Source: CAYNTG01 sp964400105
GTDB taxonomy: Bacteria; UBP14; UBA6098
Reading direction: 5' to 3'
Assembly: GCA_964400105.1 (NCBI GenBank)
Contig: CAYNTG010000023.1
Span: 1-29,031, forward strand
DNA length: 29,031 nt
Shown: positions 1 to 7,758 of the stretch, piece after piece
How positions within the stretch are numbered: the stretch's first letter is position 1
Layout: each line of letters begins with the position of its first letter
Notes under the pieces: model-generated
Told to the model about the DNA's origin: nothing
Database searches by the model: none
What the model saw: the letters and a program-made list of their open reading frames with translations, nothing else
Translations under genes and position numbers: made by a program

Positions 1-136
1 TTGCCGAAAGGCGAGGAAATTTCTTGTGGCGTTTGTTGGATGTTTTTGTATATTTATTCGAGTTTGGTATAGTTTCAGTTTAGGTTAAATTAATTTTGAT
101 GTGTCCGGGTCATAATATTATTCGAATATCTAAACT

Positions 137-2995
137 ATGAGAAAATATATATATATTCGTTTATTCGTTTTCGGAGCTTTTTTACTAGCCATCTGTTCAT
201 CTGCATTTGGTCTCAAACTTCAGCCGGAACTCGATGATTGGCTTTCAGGAAAGGACTCTCTCGTTGCTGGCATCGAGTGCGATATTCCGCCGTTCAGCTT
301 TATGGATAGGCATGGCGAACCGGATGGGTTCGACGTGGATATCGCGAGACAGATCGAGCGGCTTTTGGGCAAGAGGGTCGTATTCATAATAGCACAACGC
401 GAAGAGATTCTCGCGGCGGCATATAGGGGCGAGATAGATTTTCTTCCGGGAGAAAATCGAACTTCAGAACTCGAATCTCGATTCAATTTTACTCGAAAGC
501 TGTTATCGAACGAATACATGCTCTACATTCGTAAATGCTCGAAGGAGCTAGTGAGCATTTCGGGTTTGAATGGTCTGAAGATCGGATATCTGGATGGGTC
601 GCCAGTGCTCAAGGTTTTTGAGAAATCCCACGAAGTCGATCTAATTGGATTCAAATCGGCATCCGAGGGTTTGCGCCAAACCGCCGAAGGAGAAATCGAT
701 GGCTATATTGGGTCGGTTTATATCTGCAATTATGCCATTAAACTCAACAAATTGCATGATGAACTATCTGTCAACACAAGCATTACATTTAAATACGAGT
801 ATTCCATGGCCGTTCCTTCCAATAATCCCGAGTTGGAAAAGATACTCGATCTGGCGGTTTCAAAACTCGAAAGCGAACCGGCATTCAGGGATATTATCGA
901 TAAATGGTTTAGCGCTAAAGGTATAAATGGATCGAGATATAATCCGCTCGCATGGATTCTAATCGCTGTCATTATAATTTCATTCTTTCTCATATTAATA
1001 TTGGTTCGATCGAGAGAAAGAGCAAAATTGACCCTTCTCATCGAACGACAGCTCACAGAACGGTATTCGAAGACCATAGAAGAGATGTCGAATCTGCGCA
1101 AATCGTTCGTAGAAGCGGCCAATAACGCTGGATTAGGTCTATTTATTCTCGACGATATAGAGGGGCGTGAGGGAAAATTCATCGAGGTCAACGAGGGCCT
1201 CGAGGACCTCACCGGCTACAATAGAGAGGATTTGCTCGATATGACCATCGACAAACTCCTCTCCGAGAAGGATCGTGAAAAAATCATAAATCGCTACCGA
1301 TCGAGGCGTTCCGGTGAGCCACAACCGGAATCCTACGAAATTCTCGGAATTCGCGCCGATGGTGAAATCATTCCGGCCGAGTTATTCGTGAAGACGGTTT
1401 CCTCGCCGAAGGGATTATCGACCATCGGGATATTACGGGATATTTCGCGCGTTAGGGCGTTGCAGGACAAGCTCCGGCGCTCGGATCAAAATTTCCGCAA
1501 GATGCTCTCAGGACTTCCGCAGGGAGCGATGGTCCTTAATAGCGAGAGAATTATATACATAAACAACGCATTTAGGCAGTTGATCGGCCGCACGCCGGAG
1601 GAGATACGCGCTTTTGGTATCGACAGGATCGTCGCTCCGATTCACAGGACGAAGATCGAGAGGTATATAGACAATCTACTTTCTGGAAAAGAGGCCTCGA
1701 AGGAAATAGAAATCGAGATCATCGGGCTGGACAATAAACTGATCTTAACATCGTCGAGGCCGCGGGCGATTAATTACTTCGGTGAGCCGGTGGTGCTCTT
1801 TGTATTCGAGAACTTGACGGAAGAAAACCAACTCAAAAAACGACTCGGTATCGAGAGCCGGGTCGATGGTCTGGGTCGTGTTGCCGAGAATGTTATCCTC
1901 AAATACAATAATACCCTGATGGGGATACTCGGAGCTATAAGCCAGATTCGTAGCGAAACCCCTGACGATTCGCCCCTTATGGAGTATGTCAATATTGTGG
2001 AGAAAGATACCGATAGGGCAGCGATCCTCACGCAAAAGCTGCTTGCATTCTCGAGAGAAACCGAGGAGCATCGTGGTGAAGTTCTCTCATTAAATAAGGT
2101 CGTGAAAGACGCACTCGAACTTATGCCCGAATCTGAAGGCCGGACGATAGATCTCCATACCGAGCTTAAAGCGCGACCGGATACGACATTCGGGAACCTT
2201 TCGCAGGTGCATCAAGCGGTCCTTAACCTGATAGTCAACGCGGTCGAGGCGATGAAGGATGGAGGGACGCTCGGAATTGCTACCGGCAACCTAAAGGTCG
2301 ATGTGGCATTCCGTTCACGCCACCCGGAAGCAAAACACGGCCGTTATATCTTTATCGAGGTCTCCGATACCGGTGAGGGAATCCCACAAAAACTATTGGA
2401 TAATATTTTCGAGCCTTTCTTTACAACAAAGGAATTCGGCGCGGGCACCGGTCTCGGGCTTTCTTTGGTTTATAAAATTGCTAGAAGGCATAAGGGTTTC
2501 GTGGATGTCGAATCCGAACATGGCGAGGGAAGCAAGTTCACGCTATATTTCCCGGAGGAGATAGCAGACTCGAAGGAATCTTCGTCCACAACGGCTTTTC
2601 CGACCGGGGACGAGACTATCCTTGTCGTCGATGACGAGCCTCATGTGCGAACGGTTCTAAAAGCGCTTCTATCGAAATTGGGATACGAGGTTCTGCTCGC
2701 CTGCGATGGTTTCGAGGCGGTCGAAGCTGTGCGATCCCGTGGCAACGATATCGACCTTGTATTGCTGGATGTCGTTATGCCGGGAATGAGTGGGCTGGAG
2801 GTTTTCGAGGCAATCCGGGCCATAAAACCGGATTGCAGGGTGATAGTTTCCACAGGTTATGCCCAAAAGGAAACGGTCAGCGACCTTGTCCGGCAAGGGG
2901 TCGAATCCATCGTGCAAAAGCCTTATAGGGCCGGAACACTATCGGTAGTCATTCGCCGCGTTCTCGACGAAAAAGGTGAGGGTGAAACGCGATAG
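137..2995 (+). CDS. Hybrid sensor histidine kinase with periplasmic solute-binding domain, PAS domains and receiver; phospho-acceptor His missing
   Basis: Membrane sensor of the EvgS/BvgS-like layout. In order: signal segment (residues about 1-25), family 3 solute-binding domain (about 38-262, with the typical PPFSFMD and GFDVDIA motifs), one transmembrane helix (about 271-292), two PAS domains (about 324-445 and 452-575), a HisKA-like helix pair (about 580-655), HATPase_c (about 680-808; N-box with VNAVEAM, G1 box DTGEG, G2 box GTGLGLS) and a receiver (about 828-945; acidic pair D832/D833, phospho-acceptor D878, K928). Family knowledge predicts sensing of a small periplasmic ligand and signalling to the receiver. 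Oddity: where related kinases have AHDFNN this protein has ILKYNN, so the His is Leu588 and the next Asp is Lys589. The ATPase and receiver motifs look intact. No strong ribosome site is visible before the ATG. The stop overlaps the next gene by one base. Confidence 0.9.
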   Translation: MRKYIYIRLFVFGAFLLAICSSAFGLKLQPELDDWLSGKDSLVAGIECDIPPFSFMDRHGEPDGFDVDIARQIERLLGKRVVFIIAQREEILAAAYRGEIDFLPGENRTSELESRFNFTRKLLSNEYMLYIRKCSKELVSISGLNGLKIGYLDGSPVLKVFEKSHEVDLIGFKSASEGLRQTAEGEIDGYIGSVYICNYAIKLNKLHDELSVNTSITFKYEYSMAVPSNNPELEKILDLAVSKLESEPAFRDIIDKWFSAKGINGSRYNPLAWILIAVIIISFFLILILVRSRERAKLTLLIERQLTERYSKTIEEMSNLRKSFVEAANNAGLGLFILDDIEGREGKFIEVNEGLEDLTGYNREDLLDMTIDKLLSEKDREKIINRYRSRRSGEPQPESYEILGIRADGEIIPAELFVKTVSSPKGLSTIGILRDISRVRALQDKLRRSDQNFRKMLSGLPQGAMVLNSERIIYINNAFRQLIGRTPEEIRAFGIDRIVAPIHRTKIERYIDNLLSGKEASKEIEIEIIGLDNKLILTSSRPRAINYFGEPVVLFVFENLTEENQLKKRLGIESRVDGLGRVAENVILKYNNTLMGILGAISQIRSETPDDSPLMEYVNIVEKDTDRAAILTQKLLAFSRETEEHRGEVLSLNKVVKDALELMPESEGRTIDLHTELKARPDTTFGNLSQVHQAVLNLIVNAVEAMKDGGTLGIATGNLKVDVAFRSRHPEAKHGRYIFIEVSDTGEGIPQKLLDNIFEPFFTTKEFGAGTGLGLSLVYKIARRHKGFVDVESEHGEGSKFTLYFPEEIADSKESSSTTAFPTGDETILVVDDEPHVRTVLKALLSKLGYEVLLACDGFEAVEAVRSRGNDIDLVLLDVVMPGMSGLEVFEAIRAIKPDCRVIVSTGYAQKETVSDLVRQGVESIVQKPYRAGTLSVVIRRVLDEKGEGETR

Positions 2996-3300
2996 TGGAT
3001 TCCGCGCTCGACATATGGACTCTTAACTGGTTTCTATATTTGTTGGGATATCTATTCCTGCCGAGAATTAGCCTGCTTTTTATCTGGAGATTCCACGGCG
3101 GCAATCTGTGGGCCTATCCATGGGAGCTTTATCTCGCCGGATGGATTTTCATGCCACGCATGTTTATCGGTTTGCTTATCGCTCTAACGACGCAAAATTA
3201 CGGCATCGGCGTTTTTCTTGCCGTTCTCGGTTTCTTCATAGATGGCGGGACGAAGTATGGGATGCATACTATAAGAAAGCGTCGCAGATCGCGTCGATAG
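2995..3300 (+). CDS. Small integral membrane protein of unknown function
   Basis: A 101-aa hydrophobic protein that I do not recognise. It begins with GTG sharing its first base with the kinase stop codon, which implies translational coupling; a GGTGAGGGTG purine stretch lies upstream. Two or three membrane segments are visible (about residues 10-32, 44-62 and 66-86), and the C-terminus is strongly basic (RKRRRSRR), suggesting a cytoplasmic tail by the positive-inside rule. It is rich in Trp, Phe and Leu. Coupling to the sensor kinase suggests a partner or accessory of that sensor, but this is inference. A spurious frame is possible, though the tight overlap and coherent hydrophobicity argue for a real gene. 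Confidence 0.6.
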   Translation: MDSALDIWTLNWFLYLLGYLFLPRISLLFIWRFHGGNLWAYPWELYLAGWIFMPRMFIGLLIALTTQNYGIGVFLAVLGFFIDGGTKYGMHTIRKRRRSRR

Positions 3301-3373
3301 AAAGGCAATTGTAGCTTCCCCACCTGAAAAATGGACGCTTATCCGCGATCCCAAGCTTCGCGGGGATGTCAAT

Positions 3374-4030
3374 ATGTCCCGCGATATCGGGCTTTTGGCC
3401 GATGCAATCCGTGGCGATGACAGGCCGGTGCTCCGGTTTTTTGATTGGGAGCGACCGACGATTACTATAGGACACGGCCAACCCAGAAACGATCTCGATA
3501 TGGCTCGAATGGCCGAAGACGGCATAGATTTCGCCGTGCGACCTACCGGCGGACGCGCGGTTCTCCATTGGGACGAGCTGACATATTCCGTCGTTATTCC
3601 ATCCGGTCATCCGATAGCCGGACTTTCGGTTACCGAAAGCTACCGGACGATTTCGACCGCTCTGGCGCGTGGCATAGCGTGCGTTGGCCTGGATGTCGAG
3701 ATCGCTCGCGGAGATTCATTGGCGTCCCGCAATCCGTCATGCTTTTCATCGACGAGCCGATACGAGATCGTGGTTCGAGGGAATAAACTCGTTGGCAGCG
3801 CCCAGCGACGTAAGCACGGCGTTATTCTTCAGCAAGGTTCGATCCTCTTCGGCCCCGAATTTCGGAGTCTTGTGTCTTATCTGATCGATCCGCCGGAGGA
3901 TAACGACCTATGGCAAAAATCGACCTGTATTAGCGAATGTATCGATTCGCGTCCGGACAAAAACGAGATGATCGATTTCATTGTCGGGTCCTTCGAGCGT
4001 GAATTCAATATTGAATTTATATTAAAATGA
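3374..4030 (+). CDS. Lipoate-protein ligase A / LipM-type octanoyltransferase family protein
   Basis: Cytoplasmic BPL/LPL-fold enzyme that attaches octanoate or lipoate to lipoyl domains. Counted from the ATG at 3374: RPTGGRAVLH (about 56-65, the lipoate-pocket motif), CFSSTSRYE with Cys123, and GNKLVGSAQRR (about 136-146) with Lys138. Cys123 sits where LipM octanoyltransferases carry their acyl-thioester Cys, and Lys138 aligns with the conserved Lys of LplA, LipB and LipM enzymes, so LipM is the better guess over a true ligase. The frame stays open upstream to 3275 and encodes a family-like N-terminus (KWTLIRDPKLRGDVN) just ahead of this ATG. The natural protein therefore probably starts earlier, perhaps at an ATT at 3308, since no ATG, GTG or TTG is available there. 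Probably co-transcribed with the two preceding genes. Confidence 0.85.
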   Translation: MSRDIGLLADAIRGDDRPVLRFFDWERPTITIGHGQPRNDLDMARMAEDGIDFAVRPTGGRAVLHWDELTYSVVIPSGHPIAGLSVTESYRTISTALARGIACVGLDVEIARGDSLASRNPSCFSSTSRYEIVVRGNKLVGSAQRRKHGVILQQGSILFGPEFRSLVSYLIDPPEDNDLWQKSTCISECIDSRPDKNEMIDFIVGSFEREFNIEFILK

Positions 4031-4081
4031 AGGGATTTATGACTAATTTTCAAATTGGAAATATTAACTTAGAGAAAAATC

Positions 4082-4110
4082 TTGACACTATGCGGTTTGA
4101 GGGATATTTT
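4082..4110 (+). promoter_or_regulatory. Sigma-70-type promoter for the TonB-receptor operon
   Basis: TTGACA at 4082-4087, a 17-base spacer, then TATTTT at 4105-4110. It lies in a 184-base AT-rich intergenic stretch and predicts a leader of roughly 100 bases before the GTG at 4215. The perfect -35 box and ideal spacing make this the clearest promoter in the window. Confidence 0.65.
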
Positions 4111-4214
4111 ATTGGGTTGAATTTAGGTGTATTTACCGTTAACGAGAATCGAACCGGTTTTTTTAATCTATAACGTCAGAATTTATTTAAAATAAATATC
4201 AGGGAGGTTAAATA

Positions 4215-7200
4215 GTGCTAAAGCGCGCCTCATTCTTAGCAATACCATTTGCTGTATTGATTTTGGTCATTTCGGTATGGGCTGGAACTACGGGAAAGAT
4301 TTCCGGGACGATAACCGATATGGATACCGACGAACCCCTTATCGGAGTGAATGTTCAGGTTTTCGATGACTCCGATAACCTGATCGGCGGTGCCGCGACC
4401 GATTTCGACGGCAATTATTTCATCCTCAATATTCGCCCCGGCATTTTCAAGGTCAAGGCATCTTATGTCGGGTATAATTCGGTCACGCAGACGAATGTTG
4501 TAGTCTCTTCCGACCGAACATCCGATATCGATTTTGAGCTTGAACAATCGGTCATCAAATCCGAAGAGATCGTGATTACTGCGGAGAGAAAGCAGGTCGA
4601 GCTCGACGTCACGACCACTACGAGCACGACGACATCGGAACAGATCGATAATATGCCGGTTTCCAGTGTGGAGGATATCCTCCAGACGAAGGCAGGCATC
4701 GTCGAACACAACGGTCAGCTTCATATGCGCGGCGGTCGTGCCAGCGAAGTCGCCTACATGGTCGATGGAATGCCAGTCACCGATCCGACGTACGGGAACC
4801 AGGGTCTTAAGGTTTCGACATCGAGTATCCAGGAGATCACAGTCCAGACGGGAAGTTACAACGCCGAATACGGCGGTGCTTTATCCGGGATAGTCAATAT
4901 CGTGACCCGCGAAGGGGACCCGAATAAATTCAGCGGCAGCTTGAACTACATCACCGACGATCTCGGTTTTAGCGCTTTGAATAAATGGTCGAACAATGCA
5001 GACCATATCGATTTTTCGCTCTCCGGCCCGGAACCGATCTCGACATATCTGCTTCCACTCGCCGGAATCGAGCTTTCCAGAAGCAAAAGGATAAGCTATT
5101 TTCTCTCCCTGACAGGTGATAATACCGATACGCGATTACCATATAACTATCTTTGGGATAACGATAATCATATAGCGACGAATGCGCTCATATTAACTCC
5201 CTATGCCATCGATTACGGTTGGTATGGCTTATTCCCTGAGAGACGCTATAATGAATATAACCTTACGTTGAAGCTGAAACAGAGGCTAAGTCCTTCGATG
5301 AGCTACACGGTTACCGGAACAGGCAATTGGGTTAGGGCGCGTATATTCGATTGGCAATATATATATACTCCGGAAACCGCACGCATTCAAGACCGCGAGG
5401 CATACCAGCTCAGCTTTAAATGGACGCATACGCTTTCGCCGAAGACCTTTTATGAGATTCGAGCCGGTTATTTTAAAACCAGTTCCGATATTACGTCCGG
5501 CGGATTGACCCCCGGCGATTTTGCTGTCGATAGCTCTGTTTATGCGAGCCTCGACGACTGGGTGGATCTCAACGGAGACGGCATTCCGCAGGTTCGAGTT
5601 AAATGGTGGGATTACGACGGCAACGGCCAGTGGGATTTCTGGGAATCATGGGAGCCGCTCGTAGATCATATCGATACCGTATGGGCCGATGCCGAGCGGA
5701 CGACGATAGACTACCTCGATACGGTTTATATCGATGATCGACCGCCGATGGCCGGCGAGGAACCTTGGGTAGAGGTGAACGACAACGATGTATTCGAGCC
5801 GAAGCAGACTAATTTCAATAGCTATTATACTATCTACCCGATGGATAGGGCCGAGTCGTTTGTGGATGGCGAGCCTTACCGTGACGGGATGCCGTATGGA
5901 ATGGGTTTCTATGGTGAATTGCTCATGGGGGTGCCGGTTCTGATCGACGATACGGTTTGGACCGACATCAACGATAATGGCGCGAAGGACATGGGCGAAT
6001 TCGTTTTCGGAAGCTATTTCTGTAACAATCCCATGGTTTCGACGTCCATGCATATCGCGCTCGAGGAGACAACATGGAACGATTGGAACAATAACAACGA
6101 GGCGGATTGGGGAGAGTATCGGGACATCAATAGCGATGGAACATATACATATCGCAACGCACGCTGTGATTTCATCGACGCCAACGGAAACGGAAAATAC
6201 GATTCTTTCGAAGAGGGCGATGCGTTCTTAGACCTCAACGGCAACGGTATATTCGACGGCCCCAACGGTAAATGCGACGATTGGGAGCCATATATCGATG
6301 TCAATGGCAACGGCAAGTGGGATAATGTCGATCTTTTCCTCGAAAGAGGTTTCGAAAAATATGCGGCTTGGCATCGCAGGGAGACGAATCTCCTCATGGC
6401 CAAGGCCGATATTACAAGTCAGGTCGATGACAATAATCAGGTAAAAACGGGACTCGAGTTCCAGTATATCAATATGCAGATGAACCAGATACAGTATCCC
6501 GAGTTCAAATACGACCGCGAGCCGGATGGAGAGCTTTATCCCGAACACGGCGTTTTCCGGAGCTTTTACGAAAGGTCTCCAAAGCAGTTCGCGTGGTATA
6601 TTCAGGATAAGATGGAATACGGCGGCCTTATCGCGAATATCGGTTTGAGATTGGATGTTTTCTTACAGGCCGGCGAGGTTCTCGAGGATTCGGTCTCTCA
6701 GGAACTGACCGATGTTCTGCCGGATTATAACGAGATTTACAAATCTCGAAGTCAGGTCAGCCCGAGGATCGGAATGAGCTATCCGATTACCGATCGGTCG
6801 AAGCTGTTCTTCAGCTATGCCCACCTTTATCAGCTTCCCGGTTACGATAATTTCTATCAGACCCCGACACAGGCAAGCCGCGCGGGAAGACTGCTTGGGA
6901 ACCCGAACCTGGGTTACCAGAAAACGGTAATCTACGAGCTTGGAGTCGCTTATGGTATTACCGATGTTTGGACTCTCGAGTTTTCCGGTTATTATAAGGA
7001 TATTTATGGTTTGTTAAACACTACTAATACGCAGATTGGTCCTTTGCAGCAGCAGGTTTACGAGAATGTCGATTATGCTCGTAGCCGTGGACTCGAATTC
7101 AGCGTTCGGAAGGGATATTCCGATAGATATACGATAGAGGCTAACTATCAATACGCCTTTGCGTTCGGCAAATCGAGTTCCGACCGCAGCGGTTACGATG

Positions 7201-7718
7201 CACTTTTCGGTCAGAGTGCCATTCCGCTTCAGGACCTTCCGCTCGATTGGGACGAGAGGCATCAGGTCAGCATTGTGGCGGATTATCGAGTCAGAGAGGA
7301 CGATAATCCGGTGGTCTTTGGATTGAAGCTCCCTGATAAATGGGGTTTGAATGCCGTTTTCCAGTATGGAAGCGGATTCCCATACACTCCCACTGCGAAC
7401 AATCCAAACTGGACTGTAGAGCCGGGAGAGAAGTCATGGGAGCGCGAGAACGCCCTTCGGAAACCGCCCCATTATAACATCAACCTAAAGATCAACAAGG
7501 ATTTAACGTTCAAGGGGATGGATTATTCCTTCTTTGTATGGGTGTCCAACCTTACTAACCGCCGAAATGTTGACGAGGTCTACGATGCGACCGGCGAACC
7601 GGACGATGCGTATATCGAGGAGAGCGGCGAAGAGGATGTCGTATGGGAATACGCTCTCGATCCGGAGCATTGGAGTTCTCAGAGAAATATCCGTTTCGGT
7701 CTCGAGGTGAAATGGTAA
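4215..7718 (+). CDS. TonB-dependent outer-membrane receptor with carboxypeptidase-regulatory domain and calcium-type repeat insertion
   Basis: SusC/CirA-like receptor of 1167 aa; such proteins import substrates across the outer membrane using TonB energy. Signal peptide about 1-23; carboxypeptidase-regulatory-like domain about 28-112; plug about 125-240 (MRGGRASEVAYMVDGMPV, then YNAEYGGALSGIVNIVTREG); beta-barrel to the C-terminal Trp. Between residues about 451 and 705 the barrel carries eight Asp-rich motifs of DxNxNGxxD type (for example DLNGDG at 451, DANGNGKYD, DVNGNGKWD at 695), resembling EF-hand or thrombospondin type-3 calcium loops. The GTG start is supported by AGGGAGGT about seven bases upstream, and the ATG/GTG-like codons downstream lack such a site. 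First gene of an apparent operon with the next three. Substrate unknown; no SusD partner follows, so a classic glycan-uptake pair is not supported. Confidence 0.93.
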   Translation: MLKRASFLAIPFAVLILVISVWAGTTGKISGTITDMDTDEPLIGVNVQVFDDSDNLIGGAATDFDGNYFILNIRPGIFKVKASYVGYNSVTQTNVVVSSDRTSDIDFELEQSVIKSEEIVITAERKQVELDVTTTTSTTTSEQIDNMPVSSVEDILQTKAGIVEHNGQLHMRGGRASEVAYMVDGMPVTDPTYGNQGLKVSTSSIQEITVQTGSYNAEYGGALSGIVNIVTREGDPNKFSGSLNYITDDLGFSALNKWSNNADHIDFSLSGPEPISTYLLPLAGIELSRSKRISYFLSLTGDNTDTRLPYNYLWDNDNHIATNALILTPYAIDYGWYGLFPERRYNEYNLTLKLKQRLSPSMSYTVTGTGNWVRARIFDWQYIYTPETARIQDREAYQLSFKWTHTLSPKTFYEIRAGYFKTSSDITSGGLTPGDFAVDSSVYASLDDWVDLNGDGIPQVRVKWWDYDGNGQWDFWESWEPLVDHIDTVWADAERTTIDYLDTVYIDDRPPMAGEEPWVEVNDNDVFEPKQTNFNSYYTIYPMDRAESFVDGEPYRDGMPYGMGFYGELLMGVPVLIDDTVWTDINDNGAKDMGEFVFGSYFCNNPMVSTSMHIALEETTWNDWNNNNEADWGEYRDINSDGTYTYRNARCDFIDANGNGKYDSFEEGDAFLDLNGNGIFDGPNGKCDDWEPYIDVNGNGKWDNVDLFLERGFEKYAAWHRRETNLLMAKADITSQVDDNNQVKTGLEFQYINMQMNQIQYPEFKYDREPDGELYPEHGVFRSFYERSPKQFAWYIQDKMEYGGLIANIGLRLDVFLQAGEVLEDSVSQELTDVLPDYNEIYKSRSQVSPRIGMSYPITDRSKLFFSYAHLYQLPGYDNFYQTPTQASRAGRLLGNPNLGYQKTVIYELGVAYGITDVWTLEFSGYYKDIYGLLNTTNTQIGPLQQQVYENVDYARSRGLEFSVRKGYSDRYTIEANYQYAFAFGKSSSDRSGYDALFGQSAIPLQDLPLDWDERHQVSIVADYRVREDDNPVVFGLKLPDKWGLNAVFQYGSGFPYTPTANNPNWTVEPGEKSWERENALRKPPHYNINLKINKDLTFKGMDYSFFVWVSNLTNRRNVDEVYDATGEPDDAYIEESGEEDVVWEYALDPEHWSSQRNIRFGLEVKW

Positions 7719-7758
7719 TGTCAAAATATATCGGAATGCGCTATATTAAGGAGTCGAC

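Noticed and set aside
1..136. Promoter for the sensor kinase
   Set aside because: TAATAT at 113-118 has no -35 box at 16-18 bases; AT-rich sequence gives several weak alternatives.
5565..6330. Dockerin domain in the TonB receptor
   Set aside because: Repeats are spread over 250 residues with variable spacing and lack the paired helix pattern of dockerins; described as calcium-type loops instead.
5646..6548. Long antisense open frames under the TonB receptor
   Set aside because: Arise from the strong GAT/ATC/GTC codon bias of the sense gene; the sense protein has clear motifs.
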